DNA from: Curtobacterium sp. VKM Ac-2922
GTDB taxonomy: Bacteria; Actinomycetota; Actinomycetes; Actinomycetales; Microbacteriaceae
Length of the DNA stretch: 64,000 nt
NCBI RefSeq assembly: GCF_022815645.1
Contig: NZ_JALGRO010000015.1
Span: 1 to 64,000, forward strand
Reading direction: 5' to 3'
In this document: one piece after another, positions 1 to 8,681 of the stretch
How positions within the stretch are numbered: position 1 is the first letter of the stretch
Layout of the letters: each line of letters opens with the position of its first letter
The notes under the pieces: generated by a model
Seen by the model: the letters and a program-made list of their open reading frames with translations, nothing else
The model's database searches: none
Told to the model about the DNA's origin: nothing
Program-made: the position numbers and the translations under genes

Positions 1-31
1 GGGCCCGCGGGCCCCGGGCCTCCCGTCTGTC
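1..31. terminator. Right part of a hairpin downstream of purF (family A repeat, cut by window edge)
   Basis: The first 31 bases carry the right arm (GGCCTCCCGTC) of the inverted-repeat family that recurs between convergent genes in this window; most of the left arm lies outside. It sits 24 bases beyond the purF stop codon, so it is probably the purF terminator. Confidence 0.5.
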
Positions 32-54
32 ATGGGCTGCGTCTGCAGCCGCGG

Positions 55-1512
55 TCAGCTGAGCTGGTTGGCCTCGACCCAGGACAGGTACTCCGGGCTC
101 ACCGTGCCGGTGACGTACTCACCGGTGAAGCAGCTCATCTCGAGGTCGGTGACGTCGGAACCCTCGATGATCGCGTCCCGCATGTCGCCGATCTCCTGGT
201 AGATCAGGTGGTCGCTGCCGAGCACACGGTTGATGTCCGGGATCTTCCGGTCGTGCGCGATGAGCTCGGCACGCGTCGGCATGTTGATGCCGTAGACGTG
301 CGGGTAGCGGACCGGCGGTGCGGCACTGGTGAACGTGACCTCGTTGGCGCCGGCTGCGCGGGCCATCTCGACGATCTCCTTGCTGGTCGTGCCGCGCACG
401 ATCGAGTCGTCGACGATCAGGATGTTCTTGCCCTTGAACTCGGACGACATCGCGTTCAGCTTCTGCCGGACCGAACGCTTGCGCTCGGCCTGTCCCGGCA
501 TGATGAACGTGCGGCCGACGTAGCGGTTCTTGTAGAAGCCCTCGCGGTACTCGATGCCGAGCTTCTGCGCGACCTGCATGGCGGCGGGACGGCTGGAGTC
601 CGGGATCGGCATCACGACGTCGATGTCGCCGGTCGGGGCGTACTGCGCGATCGTGTCCGCCAGCCGGTTGCCCAGGCGCAGGCGGGCGTCGTACACCGAG
701 ATGCCGTTCATGATCGAGTCGGGGCGGGCCAGGTAGACGTACTCGAACGAGCACGGCACCAGGCGCGGGTTCCGGGCGCACTGCCGGGTGTGCATCGTGC
801 CGTCCATCTCGACGAACACGGCCTCACCCGGGGCGACGTCGCGGACGATCTCGTAGCCGCCGGACTCGAGCACGAGCGACTCGGACGCGACGACCCACTC
901 GGACTTCTCGGCCTCGTTGAACCGGTGCCCCAGGATGAGTGGCCGGATGCCGTACGGGTCGCGGAACGCCAGCAGGCCGTGCCCGGCGATCGTGGCGATG
1001 GCGGCGTACGAGCCCTCGACGCGCTCGTGCACGCGCTCGACGGCGTCGAACACCTGCCCGGGGTCGAGGTCCTTGCCCCGCACCTGGCCCTGCAGCTCGT
1101 GCGCCAGCACGTTCACCAGCAGTTCGGTGTCCGAGCTGGTGTTGAGGTGCCGGCGGTCGATGTCGAAGAGCTCACGGGTGAGCTCACGCGTGTTCGTGAG
1201 GTTGCCGTTGTGCACCAGGACGATGCCGTAGGGCGCGTTCACGTAGAAGGGCTGTGCTTCTTCTTCGTTGCTGGCGGCGCCCTTGGTGGCGTACCGCACG
1301 TGCCCCAGGCCCATGGTGCCGAGCAGCGCACGCATGTCGCGGGTGCGGAACGCTTCGCGCACGTGCCCACGCGTCTTGTGCATGTGGTGGATGTGCCCCT
1401 CGACCGTGGCGATGCCCGTCGAGTCCTGTCCCCGGTGTTGCAACAGGAGCAGTGCGTCGTAGATGGATTGGTTTGCTGGCCCCTGGTTGACGAGGCCGAC
1501 GATGCCGCACAT
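55..1512 (-). CDS. purF: Amidophosphoribosyltransferase
   Basis: First committed step of de novo purine synthesis: transfers ammonia from glutamine to PRPP to give 5-phosphoribosylamine. The 485-residue product starts directly with Met-Cys-Gly-Ile-Val-Gly, so Cys2 becomes the N-terminal nucleophile of the class II glutaminase domain (about 1-230) once Met is removed, and there is no propeptide. The phosphoribosyltransferase domain holds the PRPP loop ILIVDDSIVRGTTSKEIV. Most of the cysteines that ligate the 4Fe-4S cluster in the Bacillus enzyme are absent (single Cys in EMSCFTGEY, none at APPVRYPHVYG), so I infer a cluster-free enzyme. The ATG at 1512 was chosen because the nucleophile must follow it; TACGGT and a GGAG lie upstream. 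It is transcribed away from purM, with 71 bp between the starts. Confidence 0.97.
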   Translation of the reverse strand: MCGIVGLVNQGPANQSIYDALLLLQHRGQDSTGIATVEGHIHHMHKTRGHVREAFRTRDMRALLGTMGLGHVRYATKGAASNEEEAQPFYVNAPYGIVLVHNGNLTNTRELTRELFDIDRRHLNTSSDTELLVNVLAHELQGQVRGKDLDPGQVFDAVERVHERVEGSYAAIATIAGHGLLAFRDPYGIRPLILGHRFNEAEKSEWVVASESLVLESGGYEIVRDVAPGEAVFVEMDGTMHTRQCARNPRLVPCSFEYVYLARPDSIMNGISVYDARLRLGNRLADTIAQYAPTGDIDVVMPIPDSSRPAAMQVAQKLGIEYREGFYKNRYVGRTFIMPGQAERKRSVRQKLNAMSSEFKGKNILIVDDSIVRGTTSKEIVEMARAAGANEVTFTSAAPPVRYPHVYGINMPTRAELIAHDRKIPDINRVLGSDHLIYQEIGDMRDAIIEGSDVTDLEMSCFTGEYVTGTVSPEYLSWVEANQLS

Positions 1513-1583
1513 GCGCGGAGTGCTCCAGACCGTAGGATCGGGTGGTACCGAACAAGTCTGCCATGCCCCGCGGAGGACGACGT

Positions 1584-2681
1584 ATGCCCAACCCCTACGC
1601 CGAGGCCGGCGTCGACACCGCTGCCGGTGACCTGGCCGTCGAGCTGATGAAGTCTGCCGTCTCGGCGACCCACAACGCCTCGGTGCTGGGGGGTGTGGGC
1701 GGATTCGCGGGACTCTACGACGTCTCGTTCTTGAAGGACTTCTCACGACCGCTGCTCGCGACCTCGACCGACGGCGTCGGCACGAAGGTCGCCATCGCCC
1801 AGGCGATCGACAAGCACGACACCATCGGCCAAGACCTGGTGGGCATGGTCGTCGACGACATCGTCGTGGTCGGCGCGAAGCCGCTGTTCATGACGGACTA
1901 CATCGCCTGCGGCCGGGTCGTGCCGAACCGCATCGCCGACATCGTCGCGGGGATCGCCCGCGGCTGCGCCGACACCGGCACGGCGCTGGTCGGCGGCGAG
2001 ACCGCCGAGCACCCGGGGCTGCTGGGGCCGGACGACTACGACGTGGCGGGTGCCGCGGTCGGTGCGGTGGAGGCGTCCGACGTCCTGGGCGCTCCGCTGG
2101 TTCTCGACGGGGATGTCGTCATCGCGATCGCTTCGTCGGGGCTGCACTCGAACGGGTACTCGCTCGTCCGGCACATCCTGTCCACGCGTGGGGTCTCTTA
2201 CACCGACACGCTGCCCGAGTTCGGCTCCGGCACCGTCGGTGAAGCGCTGCTCGAACCGACGCGGCTGTACACGACGCCGCTGCTCGGGCTGCTGGCGGAC
2301 CACCCCGGTGCGGTGCACTCGATGTCGCACGTGACCGGTGGTGGCATCGCGGCGAACCTGGCGCGCGTGCTGCCCGTCGGGTCGTGGGTCGAGGTCGACC
2401 GTGCGACGTGGGAGCCCCTGCCCGTGTTCCGCGTGCTCGCCGACATGGCGGGGACGCCGATCGAGGACACCGAGGGCACGTGGAACCTCGGCATCGGGAT
2501 GTTCGCCGTCGTGGATGCCGGTGCTGCGTCGGCGGTCGTCGATGCGCTCGGTGCCGCGGGCATGGCGTCGTGGCCGGTCGGTGTCGTGTCGATGTCCGCA
2601 CGCGAGCTCGACGGGTTCGAGCAGGGTGCGAAGGGCGTCGACGGGGGCGCGGTGCGGCTGACCGGGGCCTACGCGGGCTGA
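1584..2681 (+). CDS. purM: Phosphoribosylformylglycinamidine cyclo-ligase (AIR synthetase)
   Basis: Converts FGAM to 5-aminoimidazole ribonucleotide with ATP in purine synthesis. The 365-residue length is normal for the family. Recognisable parts are the N-terminal ATP/metal segment STDGVGTKV, the VDDIVVVGAKPLFMTDY stretch and the glycine-rich VTGGGIAANLARVLP. The ATG at 1584 is preceded by GGAGGA with 6-nt spacing, which decides it over an in-frame start 42 bases upstream. A TAGGAT -10-like hexamer sits in the shared purF/purM intergenic region. The downstream DUF3073 gene is convergent. Confidence 0.97.
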   Translation: MPNPYAEAGVDTAAGDLAVELMKSAVSATHNASVLGGVGGFAGLYDVSFLKDFSRPLLATSTDGVGTKVAIAQAIDKHDTIGQDLVGMVVDDIVVVGAKPLFMTDYIACGRVVPNRIADIVAGIARGCADTGTALVGGETAEHPGLLGPDDYDVAGAAVGAVEASDVLGAPLVLDGDVVIAIASSGLHSNGYSLVRHILSTRGVSYTDTLPEFGSGTVGEALLEPTRLYTTPLLGLLADHPGAVHSMSHVTGGGIAANLARVLPVGSWVEVDRATWEPLPVFRVLADMAGTPIEDTEGTWNLGIGMFAVVDAGAASAVVDALGAAGMASWPVGVVSMSARELDGFEQGAKGVDGGAVRLTGAYAG

Positions 2682-2749
2682 GGCTGGCGCGCGGGGTGCG
2701 TGTGCGGGGGCGCGCGCGGGTGCGCGCGGGTCACGTGCCGACTCGGAAC

Positions 2750-2871
2750 GACACGGTCGATGTCGCACGACGTCCACGGTGTCGCTCGGGCGGCAGGCTG
2801 CCCGCGAGGCGACATGGTCGATGTCGTACGACGTCGGCGGTGTCGCGCGGGCGACAGGTTGCCCACGGGCG
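2750..2871. repeat. Tandem pair of 61-bp palindromic (REP-like) units
   Basis: Two head-to-tail copies of a 61-bp unit (2750-2810 and 2811-2871), about 84% identical by eye. Each begins with a 34-bp imperfect palindrome running from GACA(C/T)GG to GGTGTC around a GTCG(C/T)ACGAC centre, followed by a second short hairpin of the form GGCAGGCTGCC. Differences between copies mostly keep the dyad symmetry. Located between convergent purM and the DUF3073 gene. Confidence 0.7.
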
Positions 2872-2901
2872 CCGCGCGTGCGTGCCCCCGCGCACACGAG
2901 A

Positions 2902-2930
2902 ACGCCGCGCTGCCCGAGGGCGCGCGGCGT
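2902..2930. terminator. Intrinsic-terminator-like hairpin between purM and DUF3073 gene
   Basis: ACGCCGCGC and GCGCGGCGT form a 9-bp stem around an 11-nt loop between two convergent genes. There is no strong U tract, as is usual in high-G+C actinobacteria. Confidence 0.5.
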
Positions 2931-2943
2931 CATCCAGCCCAGG

Positions 2944-3162
2944 TCAGGCGGACTTGTTCTGGTCCTGCTGGGGCTCGAACTCGTCGTCTTCGTCGAGCTG
3001 CTCGGGACCGTACTGGTCCGCCCAGCGGTCGGTGTAGTCCTCGTCCGAGTGCTGCCCGGAAGCGAGCTCGCGTTCGAGTGCACCGTAGTTCGTCTCCGGG
3101 CTGAAGTACTTCAGCTCCCGAGCGACCTTGGTGTGCTTTGCCTTCTGACGGCCGCGCCCCAT
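2944..3162 (-). CDS. DUF3073 family protein
   Basis: A 72-residue, highly charged protein. The basic start MGRGRQKAKHTKVARELKY followed by a tyrosine- and acid-rich tail (DEDYTDRWADQYG) is typical of DUF3073, a small actinobacterial family of unknown function commonly found beside purM. No signal peptide or membrane segment. It converges on purM across a repeat and a hairpin. Confidence 0.88.
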   Translation of the reverse strand: MGRGRQKAKHTKVARELKYFSPETNYGALERELASGQHSDEDYTDRWADQYGPEQLDEDDEFEPQQDQNKSA

Positions 3163-3336
3163 GCGTGACCCCCTCGTGTGTCGGCTCGTGTCCGGTCGTA
3201 CGGGGGACGAGTCATCACCCGGGAATCCGAACGGTTCGTGGTTGCAAATCTGCCGATCACTCTACCATGTACCCCTGTCCGGACCCGCCGCACGCCGAGC
3301 CCGATCGCGACCGGTGGTCCGGCAGAATCGGACGCG

Positions 3337-4455
3337 ATGACCGACCCCACGTCCGGACCCGTCCCCGTCGACCAGCACGCGCGCGTGGTCGTCATCGGCG
3401 CGGGGCAGGCCGGGCTGTCCGTGGCCTACCACCTGCGCCGCCTGGGACTCGAGCCCGCGTCCGACCTGGTGGTCCTGGACCGGGCGCCGGGGACGGGAGG
3501 CGCGTGGCAGTTCCGGTGGGAGGCGCTGCGGCTCGGCTGGGCCCACCGCGTCCACGACCTGCCCGGCATGCCGGAGATGGGGCTGCGGTTCGAGGACGCG
3601 GACCGCGGTCGACCGGCGCGCGACGTCGTCGGCGAGTACTACCGCCGCTACGAGGAACACCACGAGCTCCGGGTCCGGCGACCCGTCGCGGTGACGGCGG
3701 TCACGCGCGTCGAGGGTGGTCTGCAGGTGTCGGTGCGGTCCGCCGACGGCCACCAGCAGCAGATCGTCGCCGAGGCCGTGGTGAACGCCTCGGGCACCTG
3801 GGGAACACCGTTCGTGCCGTGGTACCCCGGCCGTGACACCTTCACGGGTCGGCAGGTCGACACCACGGAGTACCGCGCGGCGAGCGAGTTCGCCGGGCAG
3901 GACGTGGTCGTGGTGGGCGGTGGCACGAGCGCGATCGGGTTCCTGCTCGAACTCGACGGCGTCGCCCGGTCGACGCGGTGGTTCACCCGGCGGCCGATGG
4001 TGTGGAGCGACGGTTCGGCGCTCGACGTGGAGTCCGCCGTCGCCGCGGTGGCGGAGCAGGACCGGGCCGCCCGTGCCGGCGAGGTGCTGCCGAGCATCGT
4101 CAGCGGAACCGGAGTGCCGGTGTCGCGCCGCATCCAGCAGGGCCTGGACCACGGCGTGCTGCACGACGAGCCGATGTTCGCCGCGGTGGAGCCCGGCGGG
4201 GTGCTCACCCGTGACGGCGAGCACGTGCACGCGGACGCGATCATCTGGGCCACGGGCTTCCGGGCCGACCTGCGGCACCTCGCACCGCTGCACCTGCGGA
4301 CCGAGCACGGCGGCGTGGCCGTCGTGGACGGGCAGAGCGTGGACGAGCCGCGGTTGTTCCTGGCGGGCTACGGTCCCCAGGCCTCGACGATCGGGGCCAA
4401 CCGCGCCGGACGCCGCACGGCACGGCAGGTGATGGCGGTCCTGGCCAGCGACTGA
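3337..4455 (+). CDS. NAD(P)/FAD-dependent oxidoreductase (flavin monooxygenase-like)
   Basis: A 372-residue flavoprotein. The N-terminal Rossmann motif VVIGAGQAGLSVAYHLRRLG (about 12-31) binds FAD, a second glycine-rich motif VVVGGGTSAIGFLLEL (about 190) binds the nicotinamide cofactor, and the late ATGF motif (ATGFRADLRHL) is common in flavin-containing monooxygenases and related reductases. The substrate cannot be told from sequence and neighbours do not help. The ATG at 3337 is preferred because it sits 12 residues before the FAD motif with a CAGAAT -10-like box 8 nt upstream; upstream in-frame codons are not protein-like. Confidence 0.85.
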   Translation: MTDPTSGPVPVDQHARVVVIGAGQAGLSVAYHLRRLGLEPASDLVVLDRAPGTGGAWQFRWEALRLGWAHRVHDLPGMPEMGLRFEDADRGRPARDVVGEYYRRYEEHHELRVRRPVAVTAVTRVEGGLQVSVRSADGHQQQIVAEAVVNASGTWGTPFVPWYPGRDTFTGRQVDTTEYRAASEFAGQDVVVVGGGTSAIGFLLELDGVARSTRWFTRRPMVWSDGSALDVESAVAAVAEQDRAARAGEVLPSIVSGTGVPVSRRIQQGLDHGVLHDEPMFAAVEPGGVLTRDGEHVHADAIIWATGFRADLRHLAPLHLRTEHGGVAVVDGQSVDEPRLFLAGYGPQASTIGANRAGRRTARQVMAVLASD

Positions 4456-4500
4456 CCGCGAACGGTGCGCCGAACGGGCAACGTGGTGCCAGGTTGTTGG

Positions 4501-4606
4501 CTCGGTGCGAGGTTGTTGCCTCGCACCGAGCGGCCAACCGCGCACCACGGGTGAACCGCGCACCACGGGCGAACCGCGCACCACGGGCGAACCGCGCACG
4601 GTGCGC
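4501..4606. repeat. 12-bp perfect hairpin followed by 18-bp tandem repeats
   Basis: CTCGGTGCGAGG (4501-4512) and CCTCGCACCGAG (4519-4530) pair perfectly around TTGTTG. Directly after, an 18-bp unit AACCGCGCACCACGGGCG repeats at 4536, 4554 and 4572, with a partial fourth copy from 4590. The hairpin lies between the convergent flavoprotein and DoxX genes and could terminate both. Confidence 0.75.
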
Positions 4607-4624
4607 CGTGCGGGGGCGGCGGCG

Positions 4625-5065
4625 CTACGCGGCCAGGGGCTCCTCGGGGCCACGTCGGCGGCGGGACGCGCGGAGCACCAGGGCGTCGAGCGACAGCCGC
4701 CCGGGCCCGGTCAGCGCGACGGCGAGCGCACCCGCCGCCAGCACGAGCACGTACTCGAACCCGCCGTCCTGCGAGAAGAACCCGGCCGAGCCGTGGGCCA
4801 GCACGCCCGCGACGACCATGTCGACCGCCAGTAGCAGCCCCACGATCCGGGTGGCGACGCCGAGCACCAGGAACACGCCCCCGACCAGTTCGAGTGCGGC
4901 CACGACGGGCGCTGCCACTTCGGCGAAGGGGACGCCCATGCCGGCGAAGCCGTTCGCGACGCCCGGGATGCCCTGGGCGAACTTCTGCGCGCCGTGGGCG
5001 ATGAAGACCACGCCGAGAGCGACGCGGAGCACGGTCAGGCCGATCGATGTCGATGTCGTTCGCAT
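4625..5065 (-). CDS. DoxX family membrane protein
   Basis: A 146-residue integral membrane protein with four hydrophobic stretches. The N-terminal pattern LRVALGVVFIAHGAQKF and the GMGVPFAEVAAPVVAALELVGG segment are characteristic of the DoxX/DoxD-like family, whose members take part in oxidoreductase or thiol-stress membrane complexes, mostly without a defined reaction. Leaderless start: TACGGT ends 7 nt before the ATG. Single gene, convergent with the flavoprotein gene. Confidence 0.85.
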   Translation of the reverse strand: MRTTSTSIGLTVLRVALGVVFIAHGAQKFAQGIPGVANGFAGMGVPFAEVAAPVVAALELVGGVFLVLGVATRIVGLLLAVDMVVAGVLAHGSAGFFSQDGGFEYVLVLAAGALAVALTGPGRLSLDALVLRASRRRRGPEEPLAA

Positions 5066-5191
5066 GGCCTCGACCGTACGAGGTGACGCGTCATCGATCC
5101 GGGTCGTTGACCGCTCTGCCCGGGGATCGCCAGCCGATGTCCAGCCTGCGGTCCCCAGAAGCGCGGACCGCAGGCCAGGACCGATCGACCG

Positions 5192-5503
5192 TCAGGACGT
5201 GGCGCCGATCGTGCCGGAGGTGTCGGACCCGTCCGGGGTGCCGCGTCCGGTCTCGTGCTGCAGGCGGTCGATGTGCTCCGACGCCTCGGCCTTGGTCAGG
5301 TCGGCGGGGAGTTCCTCACCGGCCTCGCGCGCCAGGGTGTCGAGGTAGCTGCGCTGCGGGCCGGTCATGGGCTCGTCGCCGGTGACCCACTGCTCGGGGT
5401 CCTTGCTGGCCGTCGTGGAGGGGTCGGGACGGGCGCCGCCGAGGGTCTCGCCCGAGTGGTCCTCGTCGGCGTCGTGGGCAGGAGTGGGAGTTGCGTCGGT
5501 CAT
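5192..5503 (-). CDS. DUF3072 family protein
   Basis: A 103-residue soluble, acidic protein. The C-terminal half, from DPEQWVTGDEPMTGPQRSYL through TLAREAGEELPADLTKAEASEHIDRLQ, matches the DUF3072 pattern; the first 40 residues are low-complexity. DUF3072 proteins have no established function, and the helical segment ending in KAEAS.xID.LQ resembles a small binding module. The ATG at 5503 fits a leaderless start (TAGCGT 7 nt upstream). Confidence 0.85.
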   Translation of the reverse strand: MTDATPTPAHDADEDHSGETLGGARPDPSTTASKDPEQWVTGDEPMTGPQRSYLDTLAREAGEELPADLTKAEASEHIDRLQHETGRGTPDGSDTSGTIGATS

Positions 5504-5612
5504 GGCACGGACGCTACGCCGCCCCCACTGACACCCGGAGCGGCCCCGGGGGACACGCACGCGGACGGGACACCAGCGCCGACGGGACACCAGCGCCGAC
5601 GGACACGTCCGC

Positions 5613-6371
5613 TCAGACCGGCACGGCCGTGTACCGCACCAGGTCCGGCCCGACCTCGTTCGCCGCGATCGGCACCGACCGCTCACCCTGCCGGATCCAC
5701 ATCGTGTTCGCGGGCTCGTCGATCCGCTCGACCGGGTGCAGTGACCCGTCGAGCAGCACCGCCGCCCGCACGTGCACCCGACCCGAGGGCTCCCGTGGCG
5801 GCAGCCCCGGCACGTCGTCCGCGTACGCCGGGTACTCGCCGGGCGCCAGCAGCGGGCTGATCGGCGTCGTCACGATCTCGGTGCCGACGGCCCCCGACGC
5901 GGTCGGCACGTCGGCGCGCACGGTGACCAACCGGACCACCTGGTCCTTCGGCAGCGGCACGTCGACGACGCCGGAACCGGCCAGTGCGCGGAACGCGGGC
6001 CGACCGTCGGGGCCGAGGTGGGCCTCCTGGCCGTCGATCCGGACGCGACCGCGTCCCCGGGTGTCCGCGTAGGTGCCGGGGGACAGGTCGGAGCGGCGCG
6101 CCTCGATGGCCGGGACGACGACCCGGTCGGGTCGGTACCAGTCGCGCAGGGTGGCGGGGTCGACCCAGCCGATGCTCGCGACGCCCCGCGTCAGGGACGC
6201 GTCGTCGTCGACGGCGCGTTCGTCGACCGCGCCGAGCGGGTGCGATCCGACGACCGCCACCAGGCCCTCGTGGTCGTCGTCGCGGTCCTCGAGCACCTCG
6301 ACGCGTTGGGACACCTTGCCGCCGTGGCCGTCGAACGTCGCGTAGGTGCGCAGGTCGGGAGCGTCGGTCAT
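5613..6371 (-). CDS. Hypothetical protein (252 aa)
   Basis: I do not recognise the family. It is soluble, with no signal peptide or membrane segment, rich in acidic residues and predicted to be mostly beta, with repeated short hydrophobic strands such as VVRLVTVRADV and VHVRAAVLL. Codon use and G+C match the neighbours. It lies 30 bp downstream of the KimA-like transporter gene on the same strand, so the two may be co-transcribed, although a TACGAT hexamer 8 nt before the start could give it its own leaderless transcript. Two copies of a 17-bp unit (GACGGGACACCAGCGCC) lie just past its stop. Confidence 0.6.
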   Translation of the reverse strand: MTDAPDLRTYATFDGHGGKVSQRVEVLEDRDDDHEGLVAVVGSHPLGAVDERAVDDDASLTRGVASIGWVDPATLRDWYRPDRVVVPAIEARRSDLSPGTYADTRGRGRVRIDGQEAHLGPDGRPAFRALAGSGVVDVPLPKDQVVRLVTVRADVPTASGAVGTEIVTTPISPLLAPGEYPAYADDVPGLPPREPSGRVHVRAAVLLDGSLHPVERIDEPANTMWIRQGERSVPIAANEVGPDLVRYTAVPV

Positions 6372-6401
6372 GGCATCAGATCGTAGGCCTGGAGGGCCGG
6401 G

Positions 6402-8681
6402 TCACTCCGCAGACGTCGGCGACCGGACGGCGGACGCCGGCACCAGGGCCGTCACTTCGCCCGTGCACTCGGCCGGGTCCACACCCTCGGCCGGACCGGC
6501 CGGTCGGGTCGCGCGACGGGACGGCTGCGCGCCCGGGCGCTGCGCGTCCGCCCGGTGGGGGTCGGTGTGCCCGGGCAGGACGAGGAGCGCCTGTGCCTGC
6601 AGGCTGTTGCGCTGGTCGGACCGGGCCAGGCGGTCGTCGTCCTCGTTGCGGAACACGCCGTTCGGCGCGCGGCGGAGCGACGGCCGGACGGGTTCGCCGC
6701 GGCGGTCCTGTCCGGGCAGGGGACGCGAACGACGGCCGTACAGCAGTTCGGACGAGTCGAGCAGCCATGGCACCAGTGCGACCGTGACACCGTGCACGAG
6801 CAGCAGGCGCTTGCGGATCCGGCGGCCGCGGTGGTTGTGGAGCAGGCCCTCCCACCAGTGTCCGACGACGAAGACGGGCGTGTAGACGGTGACGACCTCG
6901 GAGCCGTGCTCGAGCCGGTGCGCCTTGATGTACCGGATCAGCGGCGTCGAGATGTCGCGGTAGGGGCTCGGCACGATGGTGAGCGGGACCTCGATCCCGT
7001 GCTCGGCCCACTGCTGCTGCAGCAGGGCGGCCTCGGCGTCGTCGATGGCGACGTGCACGGCCTCGAGTCCGGCGTGCTCGGCGGCGATGGCGTAGTCGAG
7101 GGCCTTGAGCACGGGCTTCTGCAGCTTGTTCACCAGGACGATCGCGTGGTCGCCGGTCGCGCCGAACTCGGTCTCGACGTCGACCTCGATCTCGTGCTTG
7201 ACGTCGCGGTAGTAGCGGTTGACGCCGAGCATCAGCACGAACAGCACGGGCATGATCACGAACACCAGCCAGGCGCCGTGCGTGAACTTCGTGATGGTGA
7301 CGATGACCAGGACGACGAAGGTGAACGTCGCGCCGGTGGCGTTGATCGCCCGCGAGCGCATCACCTGCCCGCGGTTGACGGGCTCGGTCGCGGTGCCCTC
7401 GCGGTCCTCGCGCAGCAGCCGGGTCCAGTGCCGCACCATGCCGGTCTGCCCGAGCGTGAACGACACGAACACACCGATGATGTACAGCTGGATCAGGCTC
7501 GTGACGTTGGCCCGGTAGACCACCAGTAGCGCTGCGGCGACCAGCGCGAGGACGATGACGCCGTTGCTGTAGATCAGGCGGTCGCCGCGGGTCGACAGGG
7601 CCTTGGGGGCGTACGAGTCGCGCGCCAGGATCGAGCCGAGCAGTGGGAAGCCGTTGAACGCCGTGTTCGCCGCCAGCAGCAGCACCGCGGCGGTGGTCGC
7701 CTGGATGACGAAGAACAGCACGGTGTTGTTGCCGAACGTCGCGGCGGCGATCTGGGCGATCAGCGACCGCTGCGGGGTCGTCGTGCAGTTCGCGAACCCC
7801 TGCAGGTCGCAGGCGCTCTCGGCGTAGTGCACGCGGGACACCAGCGCCAGGGTGATCAGGCCGACGAACAGCACGATCGCGATGCCGCCCATCGCCACCA
7901 GGGTCGCCTGCGCGTTCTTGACCTTCGGGCGGCGGAAGGCCTGCACGCCGTTGGCGATCGCCTCGACACCGGTCAGTGCCGAACACCCCGAGGCGAAGGC
8001 GCGCAGGAGCAGCAGGATGAAGGCCGCCTGCGTGGTGTGTTCGACGTTCTGCACCGTGTACGCGGCGGACTCGGCGACGGGGGCGTTGCCGGCCAGCACG
8101 CGGATCAACCCGGTGACGACCATGACGAACACGCTCGCGACGAACAGGTAGGTCGGCACGGCGAAGGCCTTGCTCGACTCGCGCACACCCCGCAGGTTCG
8201 CGGCGGCGAGCAGCACGACGAAGACCAGTGCGAGCTCGACGCGGAACTCGTTCAGCACGGGCAGCGCGGAGATGATGTTGTCCACGCCCGAGGCCACCGA
8301 CACGGCGACCGTCATCACGTAGTCGACGAGCAGCGCGCTCGCGACGACCAGGCCCGCCTTCTCGCCCAGGTTGCGGTGCGCGACCTCGTAGTCGCCACCG
8401 CCGGACGGGTACGCCTTGATGAGCTGCCGGTACGACGCGACGACGACCAGCAGCAGCAGCACGACGAGTGCGGCGACCCACGGGGCGAAGGTCAGGAACG
8501 CCATCCCGCCCAGCAGTAGGATCATCAGGAGCTCCTGCGGCGCGTACGCCACGCTGGACAGCGGGTCGCTCGCGAAGATCGGCAGTGCCAGGTGCTTCGG
8601 GAGGAGCTGTCCTTCGAGCTTCTCAGAGGGCAGGGGCTCCCCGATCAGTCGCGACTTCAGCGACCGGATCTCGTTCGTCAC
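6402..8681 (-). CDS. APC-superfamily permease, KimA/YdaO-like potassium transporter candidate
   Basis: A 759-residue polytopic protein with about 12 membrane helices in the first 500 residues. The N-terminus (SLKSRLIGEPLPSEKL, then FASDPLSSVAYAPQELL) closely follows the pattern of Bacillus KimA, a high-affinity K+ importer in the APC superfamily whose C-terminal cytosolic domain binds c-di-AMP. Here a soluble region follows (about 500-660) and then a basic, arginine- and proline-rich tail of about 100 residues that is longer than in KimA. The GTG at 8681 is chosen (TAGGTT 8 nt upstream); a TTG 9 bases further up is possible. The upstream region is too short for a c-di-AMP riboswitch. Substrate is inferred. 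Confidence 0.8.
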   Translation of the reverse strand: MTNEIRSLKSRLIGEPLPSEKLEGQLLPKHLALPIFASDPLSSVAYAPQELLMILLLGGMAFLTFAPWVAALVVLLLLVVVASYRQLIKAYPSGGGDYEVAHRNLGEKAGLVVASALLVDYVMTVAVSVASGVDNIISALPVLNEFRVELALVFVVLLAAANLRGVRESSKAFAVPTYLFVASVFVMVVTGLIRVLAGNAPVAESAAYTVQNVEHTTQAAFILLLLRAFASGCSALTGVEAIANGVQAFRRPKVKNAQATLVAMGGIAIVLFVGLITLALVSRVHYAESACDLQGFANCTTTPQRSLIAQIAAATFGNNTVLFFVIQATTAAVLLLAANTAFNGFPLLGSILARDSYAPKALSTRGDRLIYSNGVIVLALVAAALLVVYRANVTSLIQLYIIGVFVSFTLGQTGMVRHWTRLLREDREGTATEPVNRGQVMRSRAINATGATFTFVVLVIVTITKFTHGAWLVFVIMPVLFVLMLGVNRYYRDVKHEIEVDVETEFGATGDHAIVLVNKLQKPVLKALDYAIAAEHAGLEAVHVAIDDAEAALLQQQWAEHGIEVPLTIVPSPYRDISTPLIRYIKAHRLEHGSEVVTVYTPVFVVGHWWEGLLHNHRGRRIRKRLLLVHGVTVALVPWLLDSSELLYGRRSRPLPGQDRRGEPVRPSLRRAPNGVFRNEDDDRLARSDQRNSLQAQALLVLPGHTDPHRADAQRPGAQPSRRATRPAGPAEGVDPAECTGEVTALVPASAVRSPTSAE

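Noticed and set aside
55-1512. 4Fe-4S cluster in PurF
   Set aside because: Cysteines corresponding to most cluster ligands of the Bacillus enzyme are missing, and there is no propeptide.
208-1647. Long plus-strand open frame opposite purF
   Set aside because: Composition follows from the codon bias of purF on the other strand; no domain, no ribosome site, and purF is unambiguous.
2750-2871. Phage attachment site or tRNA-derived repeat
   Set aside because: No integrase or tRNA nearby; nested dyads and tandem arrangement fit REP-like elements better.
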